From: Bacteroidota bacterium
GTDB taxonomy: Bacteria > Bacteroidota > Rhodothermia > Rhodothermales > JAAAOL01
Length of the DNA stretch: 6,068 nucleotides
NCBI GenBank assembly: GCA_009908885.1
Contig: JAAAOL010000272.1
Span: 1 to 6,068, forward strand
Direction: 5' to 3'
Part shown: positions 1 to 5,677 of the stretch, piece after piece
Position numbering within the stretch: the stretch's first letter is position 1
How the letters are laid out: each line of letters opens with the position of its first letter
Position numbers and translations under genes: made by a program
Notes under the pieces: generated by a model
Told to the model about the DNA's origin: nothing
What the model saw: the letters and a program-made list of their open reading frames with translations, nothing else
Databases searched by the model: none

Positions 1-2
1 CG

Positions 3-662
3 CGTATCCTGGACCGGCTGGGCCTGAACATGAGCGCCACGTACTCGCCCTACGCTACCGACTCGACCGGGCGCGCCATCGACGACTACGTGTTCTCATT
101 GCGCAGCGTCCGCCTGGCCCGGCTCACGAGCCTGCGCGTCACCGGCGACTTCGCCGTGCGCGGTGGCCAGGGCGCTGGAGCGGGCCTCGGCCCTGCGTCG
201 GGTCGGGGCGCTGGCGTTGGGTCGGGTCCGTTCGGCGGGAGCCGGAGCACCTTCGGAAACCGAGACCCCTTCGGCTCCACCGACTTTGCCACCGACACCC
301 AGCCGACGAACTTCGCCATCCCGTGGTCGCTCAACCTGAGCTTTACCTATGCCGTCAATCGCTTCGGCACCTCGTCCAACCGGACCCTGACGCTCAACTC
401 CAGCTTCGATTTCAGCCTCACCCCGCGGTGGCGCATTCAGGGCAACACCGGCTACGACTTCGAGCAGAAGGAACTCGTCACCACCCGCCTCCTCTTCCTC
501 CGCGACTTCGAGTGCTGGGAGATGTCGTTCAGCTGGGTGCCGTTCGGCGACTTTCAGCAGTACGGCTTCGATCTCCACGTGAAAAGCGGCAAGCTGCGGG
601 ATCTGCTGCGCATCCGTCAGCCGCGCTCCGAGCTTCGCGACCGCTTCGGCGATGCGTTCTGA
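3..662 (+). CDS. lptD: LPS-assembly protein LptD, C-terminal part (5' end outside window)
   Basis: The open frame enters from the left edge (first full codon at 3) and ends at TGA 660-662, giving about 219 residues. The ATG at 30 is internal, because the frame is open and protein-like before it. LptD is the outer-membrane beta-barrel that, with LptE, inserts lipopolysaccharide into the outer leaflet. Visible support: alternating polar/aromatic strands such as IPWSLNLSFTYAV and RWRIQGNTGYDF, and the block RDFECWEMSFSWVPFG followed by QQYGFDLHVKSGKLRDLL, which I recognise as the C-terminal signature of Bacteroidota LptD-like proteins. The chain ends in Phe, as expected for a BAM-assembled barrel. 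A Gly-rich stretch (about nt 162-239) sits between two strands and looks like a loop expansion. The family is clear to me; the N-terminal OstA-like domain is not in the window. Confidence 0.82.
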   Translation, partial: RILDRLGLNMSATYSPYATDSTGRAIDDYVFSLRSVRLARLTSLRVTGDFAVRGGQGAGAGLGPASGRGAGVGSGPFGGSRSTFGNRDPFGSTDFATDTQPTNFAIPWSLNLSFTYAVNRFGTSSNRTLTLNSSFDFSLTPRWRIQGNTGYDFEQKELVTTRLLFLRDFECWEMSFSWVPFGDFQQYGFDLHVKSGKLRDLLRIRQPRSELRDRFGDAF

Positions 663-849
663 CGGGACCCTCAGATCGTGCAAAGCGCTTTTCTTCGACG
701 GCCCTTAATCCCCGCTTGAAGGAAATTTGCCTCGCTGTTGCATCCTCGGAGGCCGTCAGACGTACGGATGCCTTCGAAACGGGATACTCCGCTATCGCCC
801 GGCTGGACGCCTGATCGTTCCGTGAACGTCACGCGAGCCCGGTGCGCTC

Positions 850-880
850 TTGCGTATTCCACGGCACTGGCGGGTATAAC
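850..880 (+). promoter_or_regulatory. Candidate promoter for the BON gene
   Basis: TTGCGT (850-855, three of six matches to TTGACA) and TATAAC (875-880, five of six matches to TATAAT) are separated by 19 bp, slightly longer than the usual 16-18. Transcription would begin near 887 and leave a leader of about 75 nt before the ATG at 962. The TATAAC box stands out in GC-rich surroundings. I do not see the TAnnTTTG box typical of many Bacteroidota promoters. This is an inference from the motif alone. Confidence 0.3.
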
Positions 881-935
881 CCTAGGAGACGGCGCGGCTC
901 CTCACAGCTGCGTCGCCACGACCTTCGAATTGATT

Positions 936-959
936 GGGGCATCCTTTCCAGCCCCTTTT
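936..959 (+). terminator. GC-only hairpin plus T tract just before the BON start codon
   Basis: GGGGC (936-940) and GCCCC (951-955) can form a five-pair all-GC stem around a 10-nt loop, followed at once by TTTT (956-959), with the BON ATG at 962. The shape is that of a short intrinsic terminator. It could end transcripts running on from lptD, act as an attenuator for the BON gene, or hinder ribosome access to the start. The stem is short and chance occurrence in GC-rich DNA is possible. Confidence 0.35.
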
Positions 960-961
960 CC

Positions 962-1297
962 ATGACACAGACCCCTCTGCAATGGATGAAGCGGAAGATC
1001 CGCTCCCGGCGCACTGGCGATGAGCGGGACACGCTCAGCGACCGCCTGCTGGCCGAGCGACTCTACCGCACGTTCGAAAATGCCCCCGAGGCCGCACAGG
1101 TGCGGGGGATTCACTTCTACGTCCACAACGGGATGGTGACCATCTACGGCACCGTCCGGCATGAGGAGAATCAGGAAGAGCTATCCGCCCGTATTCGCGA
1201 GATTCCGGGCGTCAAAGGGGTCGTCGAGCACGTTCAGGTCGTCGAGCCCTATCACCAGGAATTGCGCGTCGAGCCCGAACTGACCGCCCGGCCCTAG
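962..1297 (+). CDS. BON-domain protein
   Basis: The product has 111 residues. A BON domain spans roughly residues 29-95: a helix (RLLAERLYRTFE), the strand and turn HFYVHNGMVTIYGTV with Gly57 and Gly63, a second helix (NQEELSARIREI), then the closing PGVKGVVEHVQVV. BON (bacterial OsmY and nodulation) domains are thought to bind phospholipid membranes or ligands, and many members are periplasmic and stress-induced. This one has no signal peptide; its first 20 residues are basic (KRKIRSRR), so it is probably cytoplasmic or membrane-peripheral. ATG 962 was chosen because it is the first ATG before the domain; the in-frame ATG at 986 and the GTG at 842 are alternatives. No Shine-Dalgarno is present. 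It stands alone on its strand, and its stop overlaps the stop of the convergent GNAT gene. The exact role is unknown. Confidence 0.8.
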   Translation: MTQTPLQWMKRKIRSRRTGDERDTLSDRLLAERLYRTFENAPEAAQVRGIHFYVHNGMVTIYGTVRHEENQEELSARIREIPGVKGVVEHVQVVEPYHQELRVEPELTARP

Positions 1298-1722
1298 CCG
1301 GACATCACCCAGGCATTATCGACCCGGTTGAACCCGAGGTATTCGTAGTAGCCAGCCGAGATGTCTGAATCGCGGAGAAGCAGCTCCGTGCCCTCGCACC
1401 GCTCCAGGATCTCGCTGATGAGCGTCTTGCCGACCCCGAGCCGCTGCACGTCGGGCTCGACCGCCAGGTCGCAGAGGTAACTGTACAGCACGCCATCGGT
1501 CAGCACCCGCGCGATGCCGACGAGGTCGCCGTCGTTCCAGGCCGTCAGGACGAGCGATGCGTTTTCGAACATGGACCAGACCTTCTTCGGGTTGCGCACG
1601 GGACGCAGAAGCGGGGCGCGCCGATACAGGGTCATGATCCGGGACGGCGTGAGGCCGTCGAGCCCGTCGCGAATGGACAGGCTGTCGATTTGAGGTGTGG
1701 CGCTGTCGAGTGGTGACGCCAT
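1294..1722 (-). CDS. GNAT family N-acetyltransferase
   Basis: The product has 142 residues, a usual length for a single-domain GNAT, which transfers acetyl from acetyl-CoA to an amine. The core is clear: a strand LVGIARVLTDG, then DLAVEPDVQRLGVGKTLI (about 85-102), where Q93-x-x-G96-x-G98 is the acetyl-CoA pyrophosphate-binding motif A, and YYEYLGF (125-131), typical of motif B. The N-terminal part (LYRRAPLLRP ... VWSMFENASLVLTAW) matches a common subgroup of small bacterial GNATs of unknown substrate. The start is ATG at 1722, with no Shine-Dalgarno; the in-frame Met30 (TLYRRAP) is possible but would remove the predicted first segment. It follows the ABC ATPase gene on the same strand after 75 nt with no obvious terminator between, so cotranscription is plausible. 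The substrate cannot be told from sequence. Confidence 0.85.
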   Translation of the reverse strand: MASPLDSATPQIDSLSIRDGLDGLTPSRIMTLYRRAPLLRPVRNPKKVWSMFENASLVLTAWNDGDLVGIARVLTDGVLYSYLCDLAVEPDVQRLGVGKTLISEILERCEGTELLLRDSDISAGYYEYLGFNRVDNAWVMSG

Positions 1723-1797
1723 AACGCAGCAGGGATTGGATGACAGAGGACGTTCTTTACGGCGGGCACGTGGTGCGGTTCAGAAGGAGACCCTCGG

Positions 1798-2838
1798 CTA
1801 TTCGCGATCGACCCATCGCCACTGCGTCGCGTCGAGCCGAACCGTCGCGGACGGCACTTCGTCCGGGCCGACGAAGGCGCGCAGGGACGTCGTCGCCGTC
1901 TCGACCCACCACTCGGCGTGCGTGCCGAGGAACTGATGCGAGCGCAGGGTGCCCTGAATCCTGCCGTCCGGCGAGGGCCGCAAGTGTTCGGGACGGACGA
2001 CGAGGACTTTCCCCTCCGGCGCGGCCTCGTCCCCGATGATGCGATCCATCGTGGCGGGATCCTCGATCAGATTGCTGCCGCCCAGAAAGCGCGCCACGAA
2101 CGCACTCTCCGGACGCCGGTAGAGATCCTGCGGCGTGCCGACCTGCATGATGCGCCCGGCCTGCATCACCGCCAGCCGGTCGGAGAGCGCCAGGGCCTCC
2201 TGCTGATCGTGGGTGACGTACAGACTCGTCGTCCCGAGTTCGTGCTGCAGGACCTTCAACTCACGCCGCGTCTGCTCCCGCAGGGCGACGTCCAGGTTGG
2301 ACAGCGGTTCGTCGAAGAGCAGCACGTCCGGCTCGACGGCCAGGGCGCGGGCCAGCGCCACGCGTTGCTGCTGCCCGCCCGAGAGCTGCGTCACGGGCCG
2401 ATCCATCAGCGCTTCCATCCCGACCCGCGCCAGGGCTGCGCGAACACGCTCCGTCCGGGCCCCGGATGCTACCCTCCGCACCCGAAGTCCGTACGCGACG
2501 TTCTCCTCCACGGTCATCGTCGGGAAGAGCGCATAGCTCTGGAATACCATCGCCGTGGGCCGGGCCTGCGGCGCGCGATCGGTCACCTCCGTACCGCCGA
2601 TCCAGACCTGCCCGGCGTCCGGCGTCTCGAAGCCAGCAACCAGGCGAAGGAGCGTCGTCTTGCCACAGCCGCTGGGGCCGAGCAGGGAGAAAAACTCGCC
2701 CGGCTCGACCTCCAGCGTCACCTGATCGGCCGCCGTCGTCGCGCCGAAGCGTTTCGTTACCCCCTCCAGCCGCACCGCCGATGACGATGCCGCCGGAGCC
2801 GATCGGGACGACCTGGAACGGGCAGTTGCAGACGACAC
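1798..2838 (-). CDS. ABC transporter ATP-binding protein, PotA/FbpC-like
   Basis: The product has 346 residues. The nucleotide-binding domain is complete: Walker A GPSGCGKTT (54-62), Q-loop Gln100 in MVFQSYALFP, signature LSGGQQQR (152-159), Walker B VLLFDEP (172-178), D-loop SNLD (180-183) and switch His210. After ARFLGGSNLI comes an extension of about 90 residues with VLVVRPEHLRP, typical of the TOBE-type regulatory domain of importers for iron(III), spermidine/putrescine, sugars or phosphonates. It powers uptake through a membrane permease, but no permease or binding-protein gene is adjacent, so the substrate is undetermined. The chosen start is GTG 2836-2838; the first 20 residues are a Ser/Arg/Ala run outside the domain, and GTG 2773-2775 (Val22) would start at the domain edge. 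No ATG is available upstream. The gene lies 30 nt after sucC on the same strand, suggesting an operon. Confidence 0.9.
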   Translation of the reverse strand: MSSATARSRSSRSAPAASSSAVRLEGVTKRFGATTAADQVTLEVEPGEFFSLLGPSGCGKTTLLRLVAGFETPDAGQVWIGGTEVTDRAPQARPTAMVFQSYALFPTMTVEENVAYGLRVRRVASGARTERVRAALARVGMEALMDRPVTQLSGGQQQRVALARALAVEPDVLLFDEPLSNLDVALREQTRRELKVLQHELGTTSLYVTHDQQEALALSDRLAVMQAGRIMQVGTPQDLYRRPESAFVARFLGGSNLIEDPATMDRIIGDEAAPEGKVLVVRPEHLRPSPDGRIQGTLRSHQFLGTHAEWWVETATTSLRAFVGPDEVPSATVRLDATQWRWVDRE

Positions 2839-2868
2839 GCGGGAGGTCCGGTAGGTCTGACAGTACGG

Positions 2869-4041
2869 TTAGGCCAGCGCCTGCGTGACTTTTTCAGCGG
2901 CTTCCTTCAGCAGGATGGCAGACTGGATCGTGATGTCGCTCTCTTCGATGATCTGCTTGCCTTCTTCGGCGTTCGTGCCCTGCAGGCGGACGATCAGCGG
3001 CACGTCGATGTCGATGTTGCTGGCCGCCTCCACGACGCCGGTCGCCACGCGGTCGCAGCGGACGATGCCTCCGAAGATGTTGACGAGGATCGCCTCCACG
3101 TGCGGGTCTTTGAGGATGATGCGGAAACCCGCCTCGACGGTCTCCGCGCTGGCGCTGCCGCCCACGTCGAGGAAGTTGGCCGGTTCACCGCCGGCGAGCT
3201 TGATGATATCCATCGTCGCCATGGCGAGACCGGCGCCGTTGACCATGCAGCCGACGTTGCCGTCCAGCTTGATGTAATTGAGAGAGTGCTCGCTGGCTTC
3301 GACTTCGAGGGGATCTTCCTCGTGGATGTCGCGCAATTCGGCCAGATCGGGGTGGCGATAGAGTGCGTTGTCGTCCAGGTTGATCTTGGCATCGACGGCC
3401 ACCACGTCACCCGCCTCGGTAAGGACCAGCGGGTTGATCTCGGCGAGGGTGGCGTCGCTCTGGCTGTAGGCCGTGTACAACGCGGTGACGAATTTCGCCG
3501 CCTGCTTCATCGCCGTGCCCTCGAACCCGAGCGCAAAAGCCACGCGGCGGGCCTGGTACGGACGGATGCCCGCGTTCGGCTCGATCCATACCTTGACGAT
3601 CTTCTCCGGCGTCTCTTCGGCCACCGTTTCGATCTCGACGCCGCCCTCGGTGGACGCCATGATGACGTCCTGGCTCTTCTGTCGATCCAGCGTGACGCCG
3701 ACGTAGTACTCCTTGGCGATGTCGACCGCATCAGCGATGAGTAGCGAGCGCACCCGTTGGCCATCGGGGCCGGTCTGGTGGGTGACCAGATTCATCCCCA
3801 GGATGTCGTCCGCCGTCGCCCGCACCGCGTCGAGGCCCTCGGCCAGCTTCACGCCGCCGCCCTTGCCGCGACCGCCCGCGTGGATCTGCGCCTTGACGAC
3901 GAAGGTGTCGGAGCCGTGCTCCTCCTGCATCGCCTGCGCCACCGCGACGGCCTCATCGACCGAGCGCGCCACGCGGCCCGGCTGCATCGCCACGCCGTGC
4001 TGTTCGAGAATGTCTTTCGCCTGATATTCGTGCAGTTTCAT
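2869..4041 (-). CDS. sucC: Succinate-CoA ligase (ADP-forming) subunit beta
   Basis: The product has 390 residues, close to the 388 of the E. coli enzyme, and is full length. SucC pairs with SucD to interconvert succinyl-CoA and succinate with nucleotide phosphorylation in the TCA cycle, in the cytoplasm. The N-terminal ATP-grasp domain starts MKLHEYQAKDIL and contains VVKAQIHAGGRGKGGG (48-63) for nucleotide binding. EINPL (201-205) and VDAKINLDDNA (216-226) carry the metal-binding Asn203 and Asp217. The C-terminal domain shows GCMVNGAGLAMATMD (264-278), EPANFLDVGG (286-295) and NIFGGIVRCD (321-330), all strongly conserved. The ATG at 4041 gives the canonical N-terminus; a GTG at 4086 would add 15 residues foreign to the family. 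sucD is not adjacent, unlike the proteobacterial sucCD operon. An ABC ATPase gene follows in the same frame 30 nt downstream. Confidence 0.97.
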   Translation of the reverse strand: MKLHEYQAKDILEQHGVAMQPGRVARSVDEAVAVAQAMQEEHGSDTFVVKAQIHAGGRGKGGGVKLAEGLDAVRATADDILGMNLVTHQTGPDGQRVRSLLIADAVDIAKEYYVGVTLDRQKSQDVIMASTEGGVEIETVAEETPEKIVKVWIEPNAGIRPYQARRVAFALGFEGTAMKQAAKFVTALYTAYSQSDATLAEINPLVLTEAGDVVAVDAKINLDDNALYRHPDLAELRDIHEEDPLEVEASEHSLNYIKLDGNVGCMVNGAGLAMATMDIIKLAGGEPANFLDVGGSASAETVEAGFRIILKDPHVEAILVNIFGGIVRCDRVATGVVEAASNIDIDVPLIVRLQGTNAEEGKQIIEESDITIQSAILLKEAAEKVTQALA

Positions 4042-4197
4042 AGTCGTCGTGTTGGGGGTGAACAGTTCGCCGCGCACAAGGTACACGACACGCCCGTAAA
4101 GAATCTACCAAAACGCGGTAAAGGTCCGCCGGACCCAGCGTCGTGACGATGCGGTCCGCCGTGTACCCGCCGCCTCCCGGTCTTTTTCCACTCGCCC
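4042..4197. promoter_or_regulatory. Divergent intergenic region between sucC and the LptF/G gene
   Basis: These 156 bases separate two genes reading away from each other, so promoters for both should lie here or overlap the starts. The core 4096-4123 is distinctly richer in A/T than its surroundings and holds a direct repeat GTAAAG (4096-4101 and 4118-4123) spaced 22 bp, about two helical turns. I cannot place a confident -35/-10 pair on either strand, and no TAnnTTTG box is present. A short open frame on the minus strand crosses the area but looks like noise. Confidence 0.4.
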
Positions 4198-5283
4198 GTG
4201 ACCACGTTCGACTGGCATATCATCCGGCGGCTCGTGACGGGCTACGTGTTTCTGATCGTCGCGCTGATCGTCTTTTTCATCCTGCTCCATTACCTGGAGT
4301 ACATCGACGACTTCCTGGACCGGGGGGCGACGATGCGCGAGGTGTTTCTGGTCTACTACCCGAGCTATATCCCGGAGATCGTACGCCTCATCTCCCCGCT
4401 GGCGCTCTTCCTGGCGTGCGTCTACCTCACCGGCAAGCTGGCGCAGGAGCTGCAGTTGGTGGCCTTGCAGACGAGCGGCGTCTCGCTGTACCGCCTCCTG
4501 CTGCCGTACCTCCTCGTCGGCCTCACCGTGACGGGCGCGATGCTGTGGTTCAACGGCTGGGTGGTCCCGGTGACGAACCGCACCGTGCTGGAGTTCGACC
4601 AGAAGCACCTGAAGGACGCGCCGCGCCGCATCGACGTGAGCAACCTGCACCGGCAGCATCGGCCCGGCGTGCTCGTGACGGTGCGCTACTATGACCGCCG
4701 CGACTCGGTGGCCCACCACGTCTCGCTCCAGCAGTTCGACGGCGGACGGCGGCTCGTGGAACGGATCGATGCGCCGAGGATGACGTGGGTCGACTCGCTC
4801 CAGGTCTGGCGACTGCGCGATGCCACGATCCGCTCGTTTGCAGAAGGACAGCCCGAACGACGGCGGCGGGTCGCTACGCTGGATACGTCGCTGGTCGTCT
4901 ACCCGCGCGACCTGGCGCGGACCGAGCGCGACGTGCAGGCCATGACCATCCCCACGGCCGCCGAATACGTGGATGCCCTCCGGCGATCCGGGGCGGGCAG
5001 CCTCGGACGCCCGCTCGTCCACTTCCACAGCAAATTCTCGTATCCCTTCGCCAACCTGATCCTGGTCCTCATCGGCGTGCCGCTGGCCGCCGTACGACGC
5101 CGTGGCGGACAGGCCGTGCAACTCGGCCTCGGGCTGCTGACAGCCTTCGCCTACCTCGCCCTGCAGAAGCTCACCGAGCCGTTCGGCTACGCGGGCGACG
5201 TATCCCCGCTCCTCGTCGCCTGGCTGCCCCACGCGACGTTTCTCCTGGTCGCAATGGGGATGCTGGTGCAGGCTCGGAAGTAG
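4198..5283 (+). CDS. LptF/LptG family LPS export permease (YjgP/YjgQ)
   Basis: The product has 361 residues, the usual size of LptF/LptG. These proteins form the inner-membrane part of the LptB2FG ABC extractor, which pulls lipopolysaccharide from the inner membrane and passes it through LptC/A to LptD. The predicted layout matches: three N-terminal membrane helices (about 13-33, 58-78, 98-120), a periplasmic beta-rich domain (about 121-275), and three C-terminal helices (about 283-298, 305-325, 336-357). ELQLVALQTSGVSLYRLLLP (84-103) is the conserved cytoplasmic coupling segment that contacts LptB. HSKFSYPFANLILVLIGVPLA (277-297) opens the second helix set. The start GTG 4198 is the only sensible one, since an in-frame stop lies at 4144-4146, and it gives MTTFDWHIIRRLV. 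I cannot decide between the LptF and LptG paralogues. No second permease gene is adjacent. Confidence 0.9.
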   Translation: MTTFDWHIIRRLVTGYVFLIVALIVFFILLHYLEYIDDFLDRGATMREVFLVYYPSYIPEIVRLISPLALFLACVYLTGKLAQELQLVALQTSGVSLYRLLLPYLLVGLTVTGAMLWFNGWVVPVTNRTVLEFDQKHLKDAPRRIDVSNLHRQHRPGVLVTVRYYDRRDSVAHHVSLQQFDGGRRLVERIDAPRMTWVDSLQVWRLRDATIRSFAEGQPERRRRVATLDTSLVVYPRDLARTERDVQAMTIPTAAEYVDALRRSGAGSLGRPLVHFHSKFSYPFANLILVLIGVPLAAVRRRGGQAVQLGLGLLTAFAYLALQKLTEPFGYAGDVSPLLVAWLPHATFLLVAMGMLVQARK

Positions 5284-5285
5284 CA

Positions 5286-5308
5286 CGACGTGACGCGGGA
5301 CGTCGCGT
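5286..5308. terminator. Candidate short terminator between convergent genes
   Basis: The 25-nt spacer between the LptF/G stop and the DUF3467 stop has two mutually exclusive inverted repeats: CGACGT/ACGTCG (5286-5291/5300-5305, 8-nt loop) and ACGCG/CGCGT (5293-5297/5304-5308, 6-nt loop). The second runs into TTT on the plus strand. The stems are short and the T tract weak, so this is only a suggestion that transcripts end here. Confidence 0.3.
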
Positions 5309-5629
5309 TTACGCCTCCCCCGCCGTCCCGCCGAACTGGATGTGCTGCCCCGGTGCGGAGCGTTCCTCGATGGTGCCGTGCGCCTGCTCGTAGCGGTTGA
5401 TGTTGTCCTCCAACGCGCGGAGCAGGCGGCGGGCGTGCTGCGGGGTGACGATGATGCGACTCTTGACGCGGGCCTTCTGGACGCCCGGCACCACGCGGAT
5501 GAAGTCGAGGATGAACTCCTCGGGCGAGTGGGCGATCATCACGAGGTTCGAATACACGCCCTCCGCCGTCTCTTCGTCGAGTTCGATGTTGAGTTGATTC
5601 TGGCCGGTCTGCGGATCGGTCTGTGCCAT
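5309..5629 (-). CDS. DUF3467 family protein
   Basis: The product has 106 residues. The core NIELDEETAEGVYSNLVMIAHSPEEFILDF (about 13-42), then VRV-like VVPGVQKARVKSRIIVTPQHARRLLRAL and DNINRYEQAHGTI, matches the small DUF3467 family as I know it: the pattern 'YSN...I.HS..EF..DF' and 'V..RI..TP.HAK.L...L..NI..YE' is diagnostic. The function is unknown. It has no signal peptide or membrane segment and is predicted soluble; the last 15 or so residues look disordered. ATG 5629 gives the standard N-terminal length, with no Shine-Dalgarno. It lies 48 nt after the CBS-domain gene on the same strand with no terminator visible between, so the two are probably cotranscribed. Confidence 0.85.
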   Translation of the reverse strand: MAQTDPQTGQNQLNIELDEETAEGVYSNLVMIAHSPEEFILDFIRVVPGVQKARVKSRIIVTPQHARRLLRALEDNINRYEQAHGTIEERSAPGQHIQFGGTAGEA

Positions 5630-5677
5630 GAGGTCGGGGTGGGTAAAATCGATGCGAAGAAAGAGAGCGCGGAGCGG

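Larger units (their letters stand above)
663..961. other. Intergenic region between lptD and the BON gene
   Basis: These 299 bases hold no convincing gene. Short open frames cross the stretch on both strands, but their translations are Arg/Pro/Ala-rich with no recognisable domain. A GTG-started extension of the BON frame back to 842 adds 40 residues that do not resemble the family. Visible structure: a 10-bp perfect palindrome AAAGCGCTTT (682-691), a 6-bp inverted repeat GCATCC/GGATGC (740-745/766-771), a sigma70-like promoter candidate (850-880), an AGGAG/CTCCT inverted repeat (884-888/898-902) and a GC-only hairpin with a T tract (936-959). No tRNA-like cloverleaf is seen. Confidence 0.6.

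Noticed and set aside
740..771. GCATCC/GGATGC inverted repeat as a terminator for lptD
   Set aside because: The stem is only six pairs with a 20-nt loop and no T tract follows.
842..961. N-terminal extension of the BON protein from a GTG at 842
   Set aside because: The extra 40 residues carry no signal peptide or conserved pattern, and they would overlap the promoter candidate and the hairpin.
1766..1776. GCAC-GTG-GTGC mini-hairpin between the ABC ATPase and GNAT genes
   Set aside because: It has four pairs, a three-base loop and no T run, too weak to call a terminator or regulatory site.
1918..2784. A 288-residue plus-strand open frame opposite the ABC ATPase gene
   Set aside because: It is antisense to a gene with all ABC motifs. 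The product is Arg/His/Pro-rich and unlike any family I know.
3100..3744. A 214-residue plus-strand open frame opposite sucC
   Set aside because: It lies wholly within a complete, highly conserved sucC. The absence of stops follows from high GC content.
4042..4086. A 15-residue longer SucC starting at GTG 4086
   Set aside because: The family begins with M-x-LHEYQAK, which matches the ATG at 4041 exactly.
4105..5286. A 393-residue open frame on the minus strand opposite the LptF/G gene
   Set aside because: It covers nearly the same span as a clear membrane protein gene. Its translation is rich in His, Arg, Glu and Gln with no domain, as expected from the complement of GC-rich coding DNA.
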